NCBI GenBank assembly: GCA_016647705.1
Contig: JAENRU010000464.1
Location: 186,001 to 250,000 of the forward strand
Direction of reading: 5' to 3'
From: Eucommia ulmoides
Lineage: Eukaryota; Streptophyta; Magnoliopsida; Garryales; Eucommiaceae
DNA length: 64,000 nt
The notes under the pieces were generated by a model. That model made no database searches and was not told the origin of the DNA. It worked only from the letters and a program-made list of their open reading frames with translations. The position numbers were made by a program, and so were the translations under genes. Numbering within the stretch: the first letter of the stretch is position 1; each line of letters starts with the position of its first letter. Positions 48,243 to 59,992 of the stretch are shown here, one piece after another.

Positions 48243-49460
48243 TTACGTCCCTAGCATGGACGTTGATGAATTCCGGCTCTATCCTTCAACGAGGGAGATG
48301 TTCTCCACAACTCGCTTTTCATCCTTGAAGTAATGCTTGATCCGCTCCCCATTGACTCAGAAAGTTTATCCATCTTCGCCTTCTAGCTCGATAGCACCAA
48401 ATAGATAAATATGCTTGATCCGGAACGGTCCAGACCATCCGGACTTCAACTTTCCGGGAAAGAGTCTCAGCCTTGAATTAAATAATAAAACATGTTGGCC
48501 AGGACTGAACTCCCTCCGGACTATCATTTTATCATGCCACCTCTTCATTTTATCTTTGTAGAGCTTAGCATTCTCATAAGCCTCGTGCCGAAATTCCTCC
48601 ATTTCATTCAATTGGAGGAGACGTTGCGCACCAGAAGCTTTTATGTCAAAATTGAGTTTCTTTATCGCCCAGAATGCACGGTGCTCTAATTCAACGGGCA
48701 AATGACACGCTTTCTCAAACACCAATCGATACGGCAACATGCCGATCGGTGTCTTAAAAGCAGTTCGATAAGCCCATAAAGCATTATCAAGCTTCACCGC
48801 CCAATCCTTGCGATTAGTATGAACCGTTTTCTCCAGAATTAGCTTGATTTCTCGGTTTGAAAGTTCAGTTTGGCCATTTGTCTATGGGTGGTATTGTAGC
48901 GCCACCTTGTGTCTAACCCCATACTTTGCCAACAAAGCATTTAACATTTTGTTACAAAAGTGGGTTCCCTCATCACTGATTGAGGCTCGAAGTGTCCTGA
49001 ACCGTGTCATGACATTGTGCTGAAAGAACTTTAAAACCACTTTGGCGTCATTTGTAGGTGTTGCTACGACTTCAACCCATTTAGACACATAGTCCACCGC
49101 TAACAGAATATACTCCTTACCAAATAACGGCGGAAATGGCCCCATGAAGTCTATACCCCACACATTAAATTACTCAAGCTCAAGAATTGACGTCAGTGGA
49201 AATTCATGCCTTCTCGATATGTTACCCACCCTTTGACATCTATAACAGGTTTTCACAAATGTATATGAATCTTTAAACAAATAAGGCCAATAAAAACCTG
49301 ATTGAAGTACTTTCGATGCTGTGCGAGTCGCACCAAAATGGCCGCCACAAGGTGATGAATGGCAATGGTAGAAAATACTAGCCATTTCTTTCTCCGGAAC
49401 ACATCTCTGGATCACCTGATCAGCACATTTCATGAATAGCAATGGCTCGTCCCACAGATA
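48243..49460 (-). pseudogene. pol: Integrase of element D
   Basis: Zinc-binding H-H-C-C region ([19 protein letters not shown]), then the catalytic core with D in [10 protein letters not shown] in SISDEGTHF and E in [12 protein letters not shown]-terminal domain follows ([27 protein letters not shown]). All three acidic residues are in place. In-frame stops occur at about 49167, 48879, 48363 and 48354, with no frameshift. It inserts cDNA into the genome in active relatives. Confidence 0.85.
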
Positions 49461-50981
49461 ATACTTAGCATCAGAAAGAAATTTCTTCCTTTGGGCTCCT
49501 ATCAACTCAGGTGGTAACACGTCACAAGCAAGATAATTAATAATGTCCGCATACCATGGAAGTGCATTGTCCACTGAAAATAATTGTTTGTCAGGGAACA
49601 CTTCCGTGATGTTAGACTCCTCACCAACGTCTTCTTGAATCAACCTCGATAAATGGTCAGCAACAACATTCTCACTCCCCTTGTTGTCCCTGATTTCAGC
49701 ATCAAATTCTTGCAATAGAAGAATCCACCTTATCAATCTCAGCTTGGCATCTATCTTTGCAAATAAGTACCAGATAGCCACGTGATCCGTGTAGACGATC
49801 ACTTTTGACCCAATAATATAAGATCGAAACTTATCACAAGCAAAGACCACCGCTAGCATTTCTTTTTCAGTCGTGGTGTAATTCTCCTGGGTATCATTCA
49901 ATGTCTTACTTGCATAATAGATTGATCGGAAGATCTTCTCCTTCCGTTGGCCTAACACCATGCCAACGGCATAGTCACTCGCATCACACATTATCTCAAA
50001 TGGCATTTCCCAATCCGGAGCGACCATTATTGGAGCCGTGATCAACTTCTCCTTTATCGCCTTGAAAGCCTCCATGCAAGCCTCATTGAATTCAAATAAG
50101 GCATCCTTCTCAAGAATATGACATAACGGCTTCACCGTCTTTGAGAAGTCCTTAATAAAGCACCGGTAGAAGCCGATATGCCCCAAGAAACTTCAAACTC
50201 CTTTCACATTAATCGGTGGTGGAAGCTTTTCAATCGTTTCAATCTTTGCTCGGTCCACCTCAAGCCCCTTAGAAGAGGCTCGATGCCCTAGAAGGATCCC
50301 CTATTTAACTATAAAATGGCACTTCTCCCAATTTAGAACCAAATTCTTCTCTTCACATCGGTTGAGAACAAGCGCCAGATTGTAGAGACAGTGATCAAAG
50401 GATGACCCAAAGACTGAGAAGTCATCCATGAAGATTTCTATTTTCTCCTCCACCATATCAGAAAATATCGCCATCATACACCGTTGAAAAGTTGCCGGTG
50501 CATTGCAAAGACCAAACGACATACGTCGATAAGCAAACGTTCCATACGGGTATGTGAAAATAGTCTTTTCTTGGTCCTCCGGTGCAATGGCTATTTGATT
50601 ATAACCTGAATAGCCATCAAGGAAGCAATAGTACTTGTATTCGACTAATCAATCTAGCATTTGGTCAATGAAAGGAAGAGGAAAATGATCCTTCCTCGTC
50701 GCCTTATTCAATCTTCTATAATCAATGTATACACACCATCCCGTGATGGTCCGTGTAGGAATAAGGTCGTCTTTCTCATTCTTAACCACCATCATATCTC
50801 CTTTCTTGGGCACCACTTACACCGAGCTAACCCACTCACTATCGGATATAGCGTATATGATTCCCACATTCAAAAGCTTCAACACCTCTGCTCTCACCAC
50901 TTCCTTCATAGCCGGATTTAGCTGCCGTTGATGTTCAATGGAGGGTTTGAACTCATCCTCCATCAAAATCTTATGCATACA
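49461..50981 (-). pseudogene. pol: Reverse transcriptase-RNase H of element D
   Basis: RT begins with LNPAMKEVVRAEVLKLL and VVPKKGDMMVV, then FCFLDGYSGYNQIA-type palm sequence. FMDDFSVFG at 50421-50432 carries the catalytic pair. RNase H follows with D in [10 protein letters not shown] in [12 protein letters not shown] in YTDHVA and D in VADHLSRL. Stops occur at about 50981, 50819, 50651, 50298 and 50190. The frame never shifts. Confidence 0.87.
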
Positions 50982-51851
50982 AATCGAGGGGCTAATTCAT
51001 TTGATATCCAAAATAGACCACACAAAAGCGGATCGGTGCCTCTTCAAGATTCTTAGCAACGTACTCTCCTCTTCTTCCATTAGAGTTGATGAAATTATAA
51101 CCGGATCGGTCAAATTCTCTCCCAAAAAGATATACCAAAGGTGATTCGATAATTGTTTGAGTAATAACCCACCGTGAGGCGGATTTGATTCCTCAGGAGA
51201 GTCTTCAACTTCTTTAATCTTCGCCACATGAATTGGATCTTCTATGTCTTTAGATTGAGCATCCAAAGTCAACATGTAGTACACAGCCTCAAGTTCCGTG
51301 GTAGAGCCTTCTTCACCAAGATCCCCTATAGATAAGGAATTGGTAAGTGTGTGCTCTAATGAATCCATCTCCATAGTTGCAAGAAAGAACTCCCTCACGC
51401 AAGAGTCCACAACGTCAACTCGATTGCAATTGAGAGGTTCATCTGGAAAGTTCATTATTCTAAAGATGTTGAACCTTATTTCTTCATCATTGACTCTCAA
51501 TGTTAGATTTCCATTATGCACATCTATCAAGGCCTTTCCTGTTGCAAGAAAAGGTCTTCCCAGGATGATCGGGATTTCTCTATCTTCTTCCATTTCAAGC
51601 ACAACGAAATCCACCGAAAATATGAATTTATCTACCTTCACTAACACGTCCTCAATGATACCTTTCGGATAGGTTAATGAACGATCCTCCATTTGAAGAG
51701 AGATCGTTGTTGGCTTTGCACTTCCAAGTCCTAACTTCCGATAAATGGAAGAAGGCATTAAATTGATACTCGTCCCAAGATCATAAAGCGCCTTATCAAA
51801 ATGAGATTTCCCGATAGTACACGGAATTGTGAAACTACCGGGATCCTTCAA
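50982..51851 (-). pseudogene. pol: Aspartic protease region of element D
   Basis: PCTIGKSHFDKALYDLGTSI contains the DLGTS form of the active site that Athila proteases use in place of DSG. IPIILGRPFLATG is the conserved downstream strand. The 284-codon stretch is open. A stop precedes it (51867-51869) in the same frame as gag, so gag and pol were one polyprotein. Confidence 0.83.
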
Positions 51852-51869
51852 TTTGGTAGGTAACTTCCT

Positions 51870-53699
51870 TTATAGTATTGCACTACATTCTTCAATTAGC
51901 TTCACCGTTTCATAATCCTCCAACTTCCTCTTCTTTGTCATGATGTCCTTCAAGAACTTGCCATAGTTGGGCATTTGTTCCAATGCATCCGCAAAAGGTA
52001 TGTTGATGTAGATTTTCTTGAAGATTTCAAGAAATTTCTCAAATTGGGCATCCAACTTCCTCTTTTGGAATCTTTGAGGATATGGTAATGGGGTTGTTAG
52101 AATCGGTGGATTCTCTGAAAATATTACTCGGCCTGGTATCACCCTTTCATCTCTTCTTTTCTCCTCGACTTTCTCCTTGCTATTATTCCTGTTCACGTCT
52201 TCACTCGACTTCTCATTTCCTTCATCGATTTTAGCATCAACTTCCTCCTCCGCACTAGTTCTTGGTTCATCATCCGGAAACTCACGATTCACTCCCGGCT
52301 CTATTTCCATAGGCCTCCTCACTTCCACGTCTCTTCTGCTCCTCAACTTAATCTCCTTGCATTCACGAGGGTTGGTTTCCGTGTTGTTTGGAAACTTCCC
52401 CTTTTGTTGTTCTTGAATGGCCCTAGCAAACTGTGCGATTTGAGTCTCAAGAGCCTTCACCGTGGCATTAGTGTTTGTACAAGTGGTATCAATAGAGTCC
52501 AGCTGTGATTCATGTTTATTCAGCCGATTATGCGTCTCACGCATCATAGTCTATGTCTCCTTCATAAATGAACCCAAAACCTCATCCAAATTTGACTTCG
52601 GATTGTGCAAAGGTAGTTGTTGCATTGAACGATTAGATTGCATTGGATATCCTGAAGCTTGATTTTCATAACCCGGAGGTGGCCGCAAAGCATTCTGATT
52701 ATTCACATATGAGAAGTTCTCATGGTTACGAAGTCCAGGATTGTAATGAGTCGGAATGTTGGTAGCCGACATGAAAGTGTAGGCACGGTTGTTCAGAAAA
52801 TGGCATTCCTCGAACTCGTTATCCAATCCGGATTGAGAATTACTTGCCGCTATCTCCTCCCCTTGACTTGACAAAGCTCATTTCGTAGACAAGATGACTA
52901 ATTAGTCCGAGAGCTTGGATACTTGGGCAGATAACGTTGAAATGTGGTCAGATTCTTGGATAGAAGTGACTCGTCTTCCCGTGTTCCTCTCATTCGGCCA
53001 TTGATAGTTATTAGCCACCATCTCTTCCAATAAAGCATTTGCTTTGGTAGGGGTTTTGGATAACAACGATCCCCCTGAGGCTGCATCGACTATTGTTTTT
53101 GTCTGGCCATCCAACCCGTTATAAAACAATTGGGTTTGAAACTAATCTTGATAACCATGTTGTGGAAACCTTCTCAATAAGTCTTTAAATCTCTCCCATG
53201 CCTCAAATAACGGCTCGAAATCTTTCTGGCGAAACTGCGCAACGTCGCCGCGGAGTTGAGAAGTCTTCGAGGGTGGAAAGAACTTAGTGAGGAACCCTTG
53301 TGCAAAGTCCTCCCAAGTGTTAATGCTCCCCGGTTAAATTGATTGAAACCATCCCCTTGCCCTGTCTCGTAAGGAGAACGAAAATAAGCTCAACCTTATA
53401 ACGTCTTCGGCAACTTCGTTAATCTTGACGGTGTCACAAATATCAAGAAAGGTTGCCAAGTGTACGTTCGGGTCTTCGTGAAGGTTCTCGCCATATTGGT
53501 TTTGCTGAACCATGTTGATGAGGGAGGGCTTCAACTCGAAGTTATTAGCTTGGATGGGCTGCCTCCGGATCCTAGAATAATTGTCCAAAATGAGTGGCCG
53601 ATAATAGTCCCGAAGGACTCATTATGGCCTCTCATGCTCCGGAGGCGGGAGTGCTTGCGGCTTCTGTGGTTGTAGAATATTCTCACGCCCGCCAGCCAT
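51870..53699 (-). pseudogene. gag: Gag of element D
   Basis: Starts MAGGRENILQPQ at 53699. Characteristic Athila gag words: EDPNVHLATFLDICDTVKI, RLSLFSFSLRDRARGWF, FLTKFFPPSKTSQLR, AWERFKDLLRRFP and DAASGGSLLSK, then NNYQWPNER. About 610 codons in one frame with seven or eight in-frame stops (two near 53620, then about 53333, 53132, 52899, 52875, 52548). No zinc knuckle noticed, as usual for Athila. Confidence 0.85.
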
Positions 53700-53884
53700 T
53701 GCGATTGCTTTTTCTTCTTTTAGTTTAGCATTCCGTTGACTACGCCGCATGCACTGCTCAAATTCAATAGATAAATAAATAAATAAATAAATGAATTAAA
53801 TAAAATTTAAAAATAAAAGAGTTATCTTGATTAACATTCAACTACTGGATCACAATATCAACTTAATTGAAAAACACATTGCCG

Positions 53885-53902
53885 TCCCCGGCAACGGCGC
53901 CA
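53885..53902 (-). other. tRNA-Asp primer-binding site of element D
   Basis: Minus strand TGGCGCCGTTGCCGGGGA, six bases after the LTR end. It is the canonical Athila primer site, complementary to the 3' end of plant tRNA-Asp. Confidence 0.92.
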
Positions 53903-53908
53903 AAAACT

Positions 53909-54996
53909 TGTCACGCGCAAGGGTTTACAGCCTTTTCTTTCTCATGGTGATTGGACTACTCGCAAGTATACGAGGTTTAGTTTTAATATAATGGATCTTG
54001 TAAGATCGGATATCGTTCCACTGGGAAGGCAGGTAATTCAGTTGAGCATTGCGATTTCAATAGTTTCATATTATCTCGACTAATCAAATTTTGTTTGTTT
54101 TCTAATTAATATACTAAGATAAATGACAACTATGAAGTTAGTTTTAATTACATTAATTACTTAGGCATTGATTTCTTTCACATAATGCATAATCGAAGTC
54201 ATTAAGTTAGCTATAATGGTTTTCTATCTAATCCAACAATTTCTGTATCGATAACTCTTCTGCTACCTCTCCCGAGTGTAAGACGGGGGATTACACGAAT
54301 TCGTGTCAACGAGGAAGTCTCCTTCAACGCCTTAATGACCCTAGCTCGCGTGATTCTTTAGCTAAGGTTATGGATTGCATACGTTCTAACGCCCTCCCGG
54401 GTCGTTAGAATGTCACGTTGTATTTATCCTAGTCCGAATCCAGGGTCACCTCTCCCGAGTGTCAAACCCCGTATTCTCGATTTATCAATACTAGCATAAT
54501 ATTAAGAATAATGGTAAACACAATCGGATTTAGACAAACAACACATTAAAGTAACACTAATTTATTCAACTTAACAATTACATGATTTCAACTACACCTA
54601 AGTAACATTTAACTAATACTATAAGATCTTAGTCATATACCATACAAAATAAGAGGGATTCAACATTCTTAGATACGAAAAAGTGATTACAAAGATAAAA
54701 ATAAGAGATAAACGATCAATTTTGGAAGTGAAACGGTTCACTATCGCTAATGATCGATCCACAAGTGATTCTTCTTTGTCCGAATGATGAACCTCCTTCT
54801 GGATCTGCAAAATATAGCTTAAGAGTTTTCTACTAGGGTTAGGGTTTGTCAACTCCCTGTCTCAGACGTGGGAAAATGGGTATATATAGGCCTAGGGGTT
54901 CAAAAATATCTAAACATATGTTTTGGGCTGTTCTGCTTAATCCGCCTAGGTGGTAGAATCTTCGCCTAGGCAGAGGTTAAGTCGGTTACAATTCCT
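53909..54996 (-). repeat. 5' LTR of element D, truncated
   Basis: Aligns with 42616 to about 43700 of the 3' LTR. The outer 510 bp or so (LTR start and most of the palindrome cluster) are missing. Homology switches to LTR C at ATTCCTATGTGTC. Confidence 0.88.
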
Positions 54997-56000
54997 ATGT
55001 GTCATGATACTTAAATGCTCTTTTAGACCCCTTATATCATTATGACCTCATTTTGGATTAATTCACTTAATTATAGCTTTGAAATCTCTTAATTAAGTCC
55101 CCAAAATATTTCTCAATCTCAATTAAATAGAATAGAAACAATTTTATGTACCAAATTGAGAAACAATCAAACTTAATGAACCAAATCTATAGGAATTAAA
55201 TAATAGATGAAGCATATCTTAAATATCATAAAATCCCTAAAATCTCTCACAAATCCCAAACAAAAACGACTACTTTTAGATATGAAATCGGAATCCACAA
55301 TATCCTGAAACTACGTCTTTATTCGATCGACTAGTCGACCGCTCGATTCAGGATGTCGCCAAGCCAAAGCTGATGCGTTCATTAGTCAGCCTATCTGTCG
55401 ACTTGGAGATTCAGAGAGTTTCATTTCTCTTCATCGATCGACCTACCTGTCGACTTAGAGATATAGAGAATTTCATTTCTCTTGACCGGTCGACTTACCT
55501 GTCGACTTAGAGATATAGAGAGTTTCACCTGTTTTGTCCGGTCGACCTACCAGTCGAATTATGCATGCTGAATCTCTTTTCCAAACTCGTTTTGAACTTA
55601 TTCTTATTTATGTTTTCACCCCCTTTAACCATTTTCTTTTCTAAATAAGCTCCACTAACTTCTTAAATTTCATTTAAGTCAATTATAAATATTTATTTTC
55701 AAATAAATAGAGGAGAAAATAATTTCATTTTCTTAAAAACACACACATAAACAATAAAATCTTTTGTGCCATGTGTGTTCTTAATTGGGATATTAATAGT
55801 TGAAATTCACCTGAATTGTTCTTCCTAATTTGTTCAAACTCTTAATTCTTCATCATTTTTGTCATCATCATTTAGCATCTATTCATAATTTGTCATCGCA
55901 TCTTCATCACTGAAACTAATAAACTGAAACACTTGAACAAACCATTAGTTTCCTAAAAAATATCAACATTTAATTGTCCATCAAAATCTTAGGATCAACA
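54993..56000 (-). repeat. 5' LTR of element C, truncated
   Basis: Corresponds to 39592-40634 of the 3' LTR. The inner 1.14 kb, the primer site and the start of gag were lost. The outer end GGATCAACA with GCTCT is intact. Confidence 0.85.
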
Positions 56001-56005
56001 GCTCT

Positions 56006-56986
56006 CACACTCAAAACACCTCAATTAAATTTGAAACAACCCTGAACAATACATTTAAGACCGACGTACTCACTTGTAAAAAAGAAACGGAAATTATACT
56101 ATATATATATATATTTTTTTTTTTAACCAAACACACCCCCAAACTTATTTGATTTGTACAATTTAAGGGGTGTGTGAAGTATGAATGAAAAACGACAAGT
56201 GAGGACTTGAATACCGAACCAATTAATAGCTCACCCAAAATCCAACCGCTCACATCAAGTAGCATAACGAATGCTGACTTGATTCACTCACATTGTGTCT
56301 TTGGTTTAGCGATATAGGTTTGGAAAAGTTCAATCGGCTATGGTATTAGTTAAGTGTTCAGAATCGAAACGGCTGTTAGGCTTCGATAGGGTAACGAAGG
56401 ATAATGATATATCAAGGTAAGCTGAAAAGGATCTAGCGACGAAATGATTGCTAAATCATATCTCCTGAACTACCTCACCTAGGATTTCGCCTCGAATTTC
56501 CCCCAAATCAAGTTCTAGAATCCCTATTGTCATGAATCTGGGTGACGGATAATCATTTTCAAATCAATTAGATAGTGCTATATTGAGTTCATGTGCTCGT
56601 GCATTTAGGATCTATAATAACTTTTACTAAGATGATATGTTAAGCACACAGAACACACATGAATGAGCTTTACACTCGACCTCAATAAACAATCAGGGGA
56701 TAGATTCATCATCGGGTAATGGCCTAGATGAAGTTTAAAGTCAGCATATAACAATAACTATCTTAAACAAACATGCACACAATAAAAACAATAAAACATA
56801 ACTAACAACATAAACACATCACCACCAACTTAATAAAGGTAATGCCTGAAATGACCCGTCAGCGATCCCAATGACATCATATAGCATGATAGTGAAGACG
56901 GGAGTTTAAAACACGTACCTGGGAGGCGTGAGAATTTCTCATTCGAATCAAGTTGATGGAGATGGATCTAAATTAGTTTATGGTTA
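56006..56986 (-). other. Element B interior, middle part
   Basis: Non-coding Athila-type sequence that continues the segment ending at 38455. Colinear with 34340 onward in A and 44750 onward in D. Confidence 0.72.
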
Positions 56987-58030
56987 TCAGCCTGACACGC
57001 CGATATGCCCATCAAAGAGCGACTTCCGCCTGTAGTACCTATCAAATAACACCACGTACGGGTCTTGGTTTAATACGCCCTCAAACTTGGTGAGATAAGG
57101 CTTTGAATGTATCGATCGTTCAACATCACACCTTATCAGCTCATGTACTTGGTGGGCATGAAAGGACGTTACTAACGGCAGTGAAGGACAAGTGAGCCAC
57201 ATCGGATCTTCATAGATATGATTGTCTTGGATCGAGTGCGGCATTACCTGCTGGAATTCAAATGGTGAAAACTTACAACGATTCATATGTGAATCTTCAT
57301 CACCAATCCACACTTGAGTTCTCTCCTCTTCAGCTTCATCCATGAATTCTCCCAAGCTTCTTCTGCTCGTTTCCGGTTCCTCGTGGTGGCTTTCGATGAA
57401 TGTGGCTTGTGTATCTCCTAGTGTCACCACATCTGGCTCGGCCTCAATCAAGTAGTTAAGCTGAATGATTTGCGTCTGAAGAGATGTTAAGGTCATATCA
57501 ATGTCGACATAGACTGTCTCAATAAAATTAAGACGATCCTCGTGCTTGTTGATCCAGTCATTTGCTTCCCTCAAGACTCTCTGAGTTTCCCACATAACTG
57601 TAGCGAACATGTCTTCTAAGGCAGGGGAAGACTCTTTATCTTGATCCAGAATGTCAATCCATGGCGCCATAGTGTTGAAACTATCCCCCAAGATTTGGTG
57701 ACTTGGTGAATAATTCGAACTCTGATAATCATAAGCCGTCATTTCCTCCAACGACCAAATGGTTTCGTCCGCGGTTAGGTTATAGAATGAGGTGCTAGCA
57801 TTTCCTCCTTCCACCCAATTTCTGGTCGCGGCTTGTAACCCGTCAAGGAAATTCAAGAGTTGACATTCCCTCGGGAAATCTTGGTTCGAAAACCAAAGTA
57901 GCAATTCATTGTATCGATCCCAAGCACTATAAAATGGCTTAGAATCCTGTTGAAAGAATTGCATCAATACTTGTCGACCTAACATCTCCAAGTACCCTGC
58001 AAGAGAAATAAAAACAAAACAACAAAACAA
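56987..58030 (-). CDS. gag: Open gag-like ORF of non-autonomous element B
   Basis: 347 codons without a stop. Residues about 25-100 match the middle of Athila gag (QQDSKPFYSAWDRYNELL, LLNFLDGLQAATRNWVEGG, ADETIWSLEEMTAYDYQ). A coiled segment follows (INKHEDRLNFIETVYVDIDM), as in gag of element D (LNKHESQLDSIDTTCTNTNA). The C-terminal third is not assigned. The N-terminal half of a normal gag is missing, and the first residues (MFCCFVFISL) may be untranslated leader read through. It starts about 75 bp inside the primer site. No pol follows. Confidence 0.65.
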   Translation of the reverse strand: MFCCFVFISLAGYLEMLGRQVLMQFFQQDSKPFYSAWDRYNELLLWFSNQDFPRECQLLNFLDGLQAATRNWVEGGNASTSFYNLTADETIWSLEEMTAYDYQSSNYSPSHQILGDSFNTMAPWIDILDQDKESSPALEDMFATVMWETQRVLREANDWINKHEDRLNFIETVYVDIDMTLTSLQTQIIQLNYLIEAEPDVVTLGDTQATFIESHHEEPETSRRSLGEFMDEAEEERTQVWIGDEDSHMNRCKFSPFEFQQVMPHSIQDNHIYEDPMWLTCPSLPLVTSFHAHQVHELIRCDVERSIHSKPYLTKFEGVLNQDPYVVLFDRYYRRKSLFDGHIGVSG

Positions 58031-58106
58031 AAATTATAAACAAAAGAAATGCCTAAAGTAAAATTAGGTCATTTACTCACAATATCTATAATAATCTAAA
58101 AACTAA

Positions 58107-58124
58107 TCCCCGGTAGCAGAGCCA
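58107..58124 (-). other. Degenerate tRNA-Asp primer-binding site of element B
   Basis: Minus strand TGGCTCTGCTACCGGGGA, same six-base spacer after the LTR as in D, several mismatches. Confidence 0.75.
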
Positions 58125-58130
58125 AAAACT

Positions 58131-59514
58131 TAGTAGCGCGTAATTAACGAATGCTACTTTACCTCAAGTGTACAGGTCAAGTTTTAGTATAGATTGGGAG
58201 AGTAAGGGTATCGTGTCCATAGCGATTGGTTGAGATTATTATCGAATACCGTGGTTATCATAACCTAATTTTATCTAGGTGCTAAAAATGTGTTTAAAAT
58301 TAATTAATACTAATACTAAGTTAATTAATCTAATTATACTAATACTAATTTGAGATGTTTAGGGAAAAAAATTCCTAGGGATTAACTTCATTTACTTAAA
58401 TGAGTTTGATTTTGTTTTAGTTTACGTTAACGGCGTCGACTTATTAGACAATATCGGTTCGTAAACTCACTCACCACCTTTCCCGAGTGTAAGACGAGTG
58501 AATATACAACTTCACGTCAACGAAAAAGTCTCTGTCAACGTCTTAGCGATGCTAGGTCATATGAGTCTGGCCCCAACGTCATTGATTGCACACTTTCTAA
58601 CTCCCTCCTGGGTTATTGGATCGTCGTGTTGTGTTTACCCTAATCCAAATTCAAGGTTACCTTACCCGAGTGTCAATCCCTGATTTCTCACTATATATAA
58701 AAAAACATATAATCATAAGAAACCAATAAACATAATCAAAATAGCGAAGAACAACCATTAACGAAACACAAACTCAAACAAACAATATTTCATAAATATT
58801 ACTAATCCCTAGAAAAAATTCGTTTAGCTCATGGACATAACCGTTTATACAATGTAAAATGAGCTAAACATGCTCAAAATCCTACCAAAGTTAAGAAAAT
58901 AAATAAGAAATGTAAGAAACTTAGCCATAGTCCAAAGATTTGTCCCTAAAAAAGCTTCGGGATCACTTCTCCTTTTTCGCAACGTGTTCTTATCTTTCAG
59001 AATTGGTTGAACATTCCCCAAAACTCTCTTTAAAATATCCTAACCCTAAATGATCTCTCTAATGTCTAAGGAAAATTATGGCCGAATAAAGAGAAGATGA
59101 GAAGAAATAGGGAACAAAATATCCTAAAATATCAAAAAAATATCTAAATCTAGGGTATAGTGACCGCCGCGGCGGTGTGCATGTCGGTAGTGTCTTTACT
59201 GTAGCAATGGTGGTAGTAGTGGGAGTAGAGGCCTTTCTGTAGTTTTATTGTCACGGCGGTGGATATTCACAAAGATTAGGCCTTTCTCTCTATTTTGACC
59301 GCCGCGGCAGTGGGCTTCAGGTATGAATTTTGCCATTGTGCTTGTTTTCCTACCGTTCTTATATCGTTCTTGATCCGATTTGATTGTTATTGATCTGTTT
59401 TCAAGCACTTTCACCTCAAACACCTGATTTATACAAAAAGAATATAAACGTACTAAACATACTCGAAAACTAACAAGGTCGGTTTGGAAATAGATAGGTA
59501 AATTACACCTATCA
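58131..59514 (-). repeat. 5' LTR of element B
   Basis: Partner of 36531-37926. Ends CACCTATCA then CCCGA. Contains ACCGCCGCGGCGGT-type palindromes at 59160-59320. Confidence 0.85.
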
Positions 59515-59992
59515 CCCGAACCTATATGAGTCAACTGGACGTTGCCTAAAGTGATGGCACGGATCACAGTTTCCAAGCTTGGATCTCTACCCCATATGGT
59601 TCGTAAGTGGGTATCGGGGTAGCCAATCCCAAAACTTTATTGATGTGCTCAGGACTGAACGAGATGGGGCAAGTTCGAACCCTTGTCCGGCTGTCATTTT
59701 TGATAATTTTTGCATAGAACTCCCATATGAAAGCCACCTGGCCTCGGGGTGGGGATTTGCAAAAACTTTCCCAACTGCGACTTCGGATCACATCCTAAAA
59801 TTTCGCCGGGAGACTGCCTAATTGGCCAAATCCCAGTTGTCAAATGCATGTCCTCTTATATTCAAAATGGTTGAAATGCTCATCGTCCTGTTTGGAAACA
59901 AACCGGGTATAATCATAGTCGGCGGCGAGACACCCGACGCGAGAACTCAAACCTTCTCTCCTTTCCCTTTTTGATGCGGCTCGCTTAGTCAT
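59515..59992 (-). pseudogene. Element A ORF2, 5' half
   Basis: Starts MTKRAASKRERREG at 59992. Continues with a stop-containing segment, then SWESFCKSPPRGQVAFIWEF and SFSPEHINKVLGLA, colinear with D (WEQFCAPPPTGELALVQE). Interrupted by the LTR of B just before the point where the 36530 segment resumes. Confidence 0.8.

Larger units (their letters stand above)
42616..54996 (-). mobile_element. Athila-lineage Ty3/gypsy element D
   Basis: Complete Athila plan on the minus strand: 5' LTR (truncated), tRNA-Asp primer site, gag, protease, RT, RNase H, integrase, spacer, ORF2, 3' region, polypurine tract and 3' LTR. About 12.4 kb. The youngest and best preserved member of the nest. It is inserted in gag of element C. 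The left target site is AGGAT; the right one was deleted. Confidence 0.9.
38456..56000 (-). mobile_element. Ty1/copia-type element C, split by D
   Basis: Termini TGTTAGCC at the left and GGATCAACA at the right lie between perfect GCTCT target duplications (38451-38455, 56001-56005). The left LTR is complete (38456-40634) and the right LTR is truncated (about 54993-56000). Between them remain a copia gag remnant and the inserted element D. No RT or integrase lies between gag and the 3' LTR, where only about 800 bp exist, so C was already non-autonomous. Polypurine tract on the minus strand: AAAAAGGGAGAAA. Confidence 0.85.
36531..59514 (-). mobile_element. Non-autonomous Athila-like element B
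   Basis: LTRs of about 1.39 kb at 36531-37926 and 58131-59514 flank a short interior (about 2.7 kb once element C is removed) with a primer site, one gag-like ORF and non-coding sequence. No protease, RT or integrase. Flanking pentamers CCCAG and CCCGA match at three of five positions, differing by transitions. B lies inside ORF2 of element A. Confidence 0.82.
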
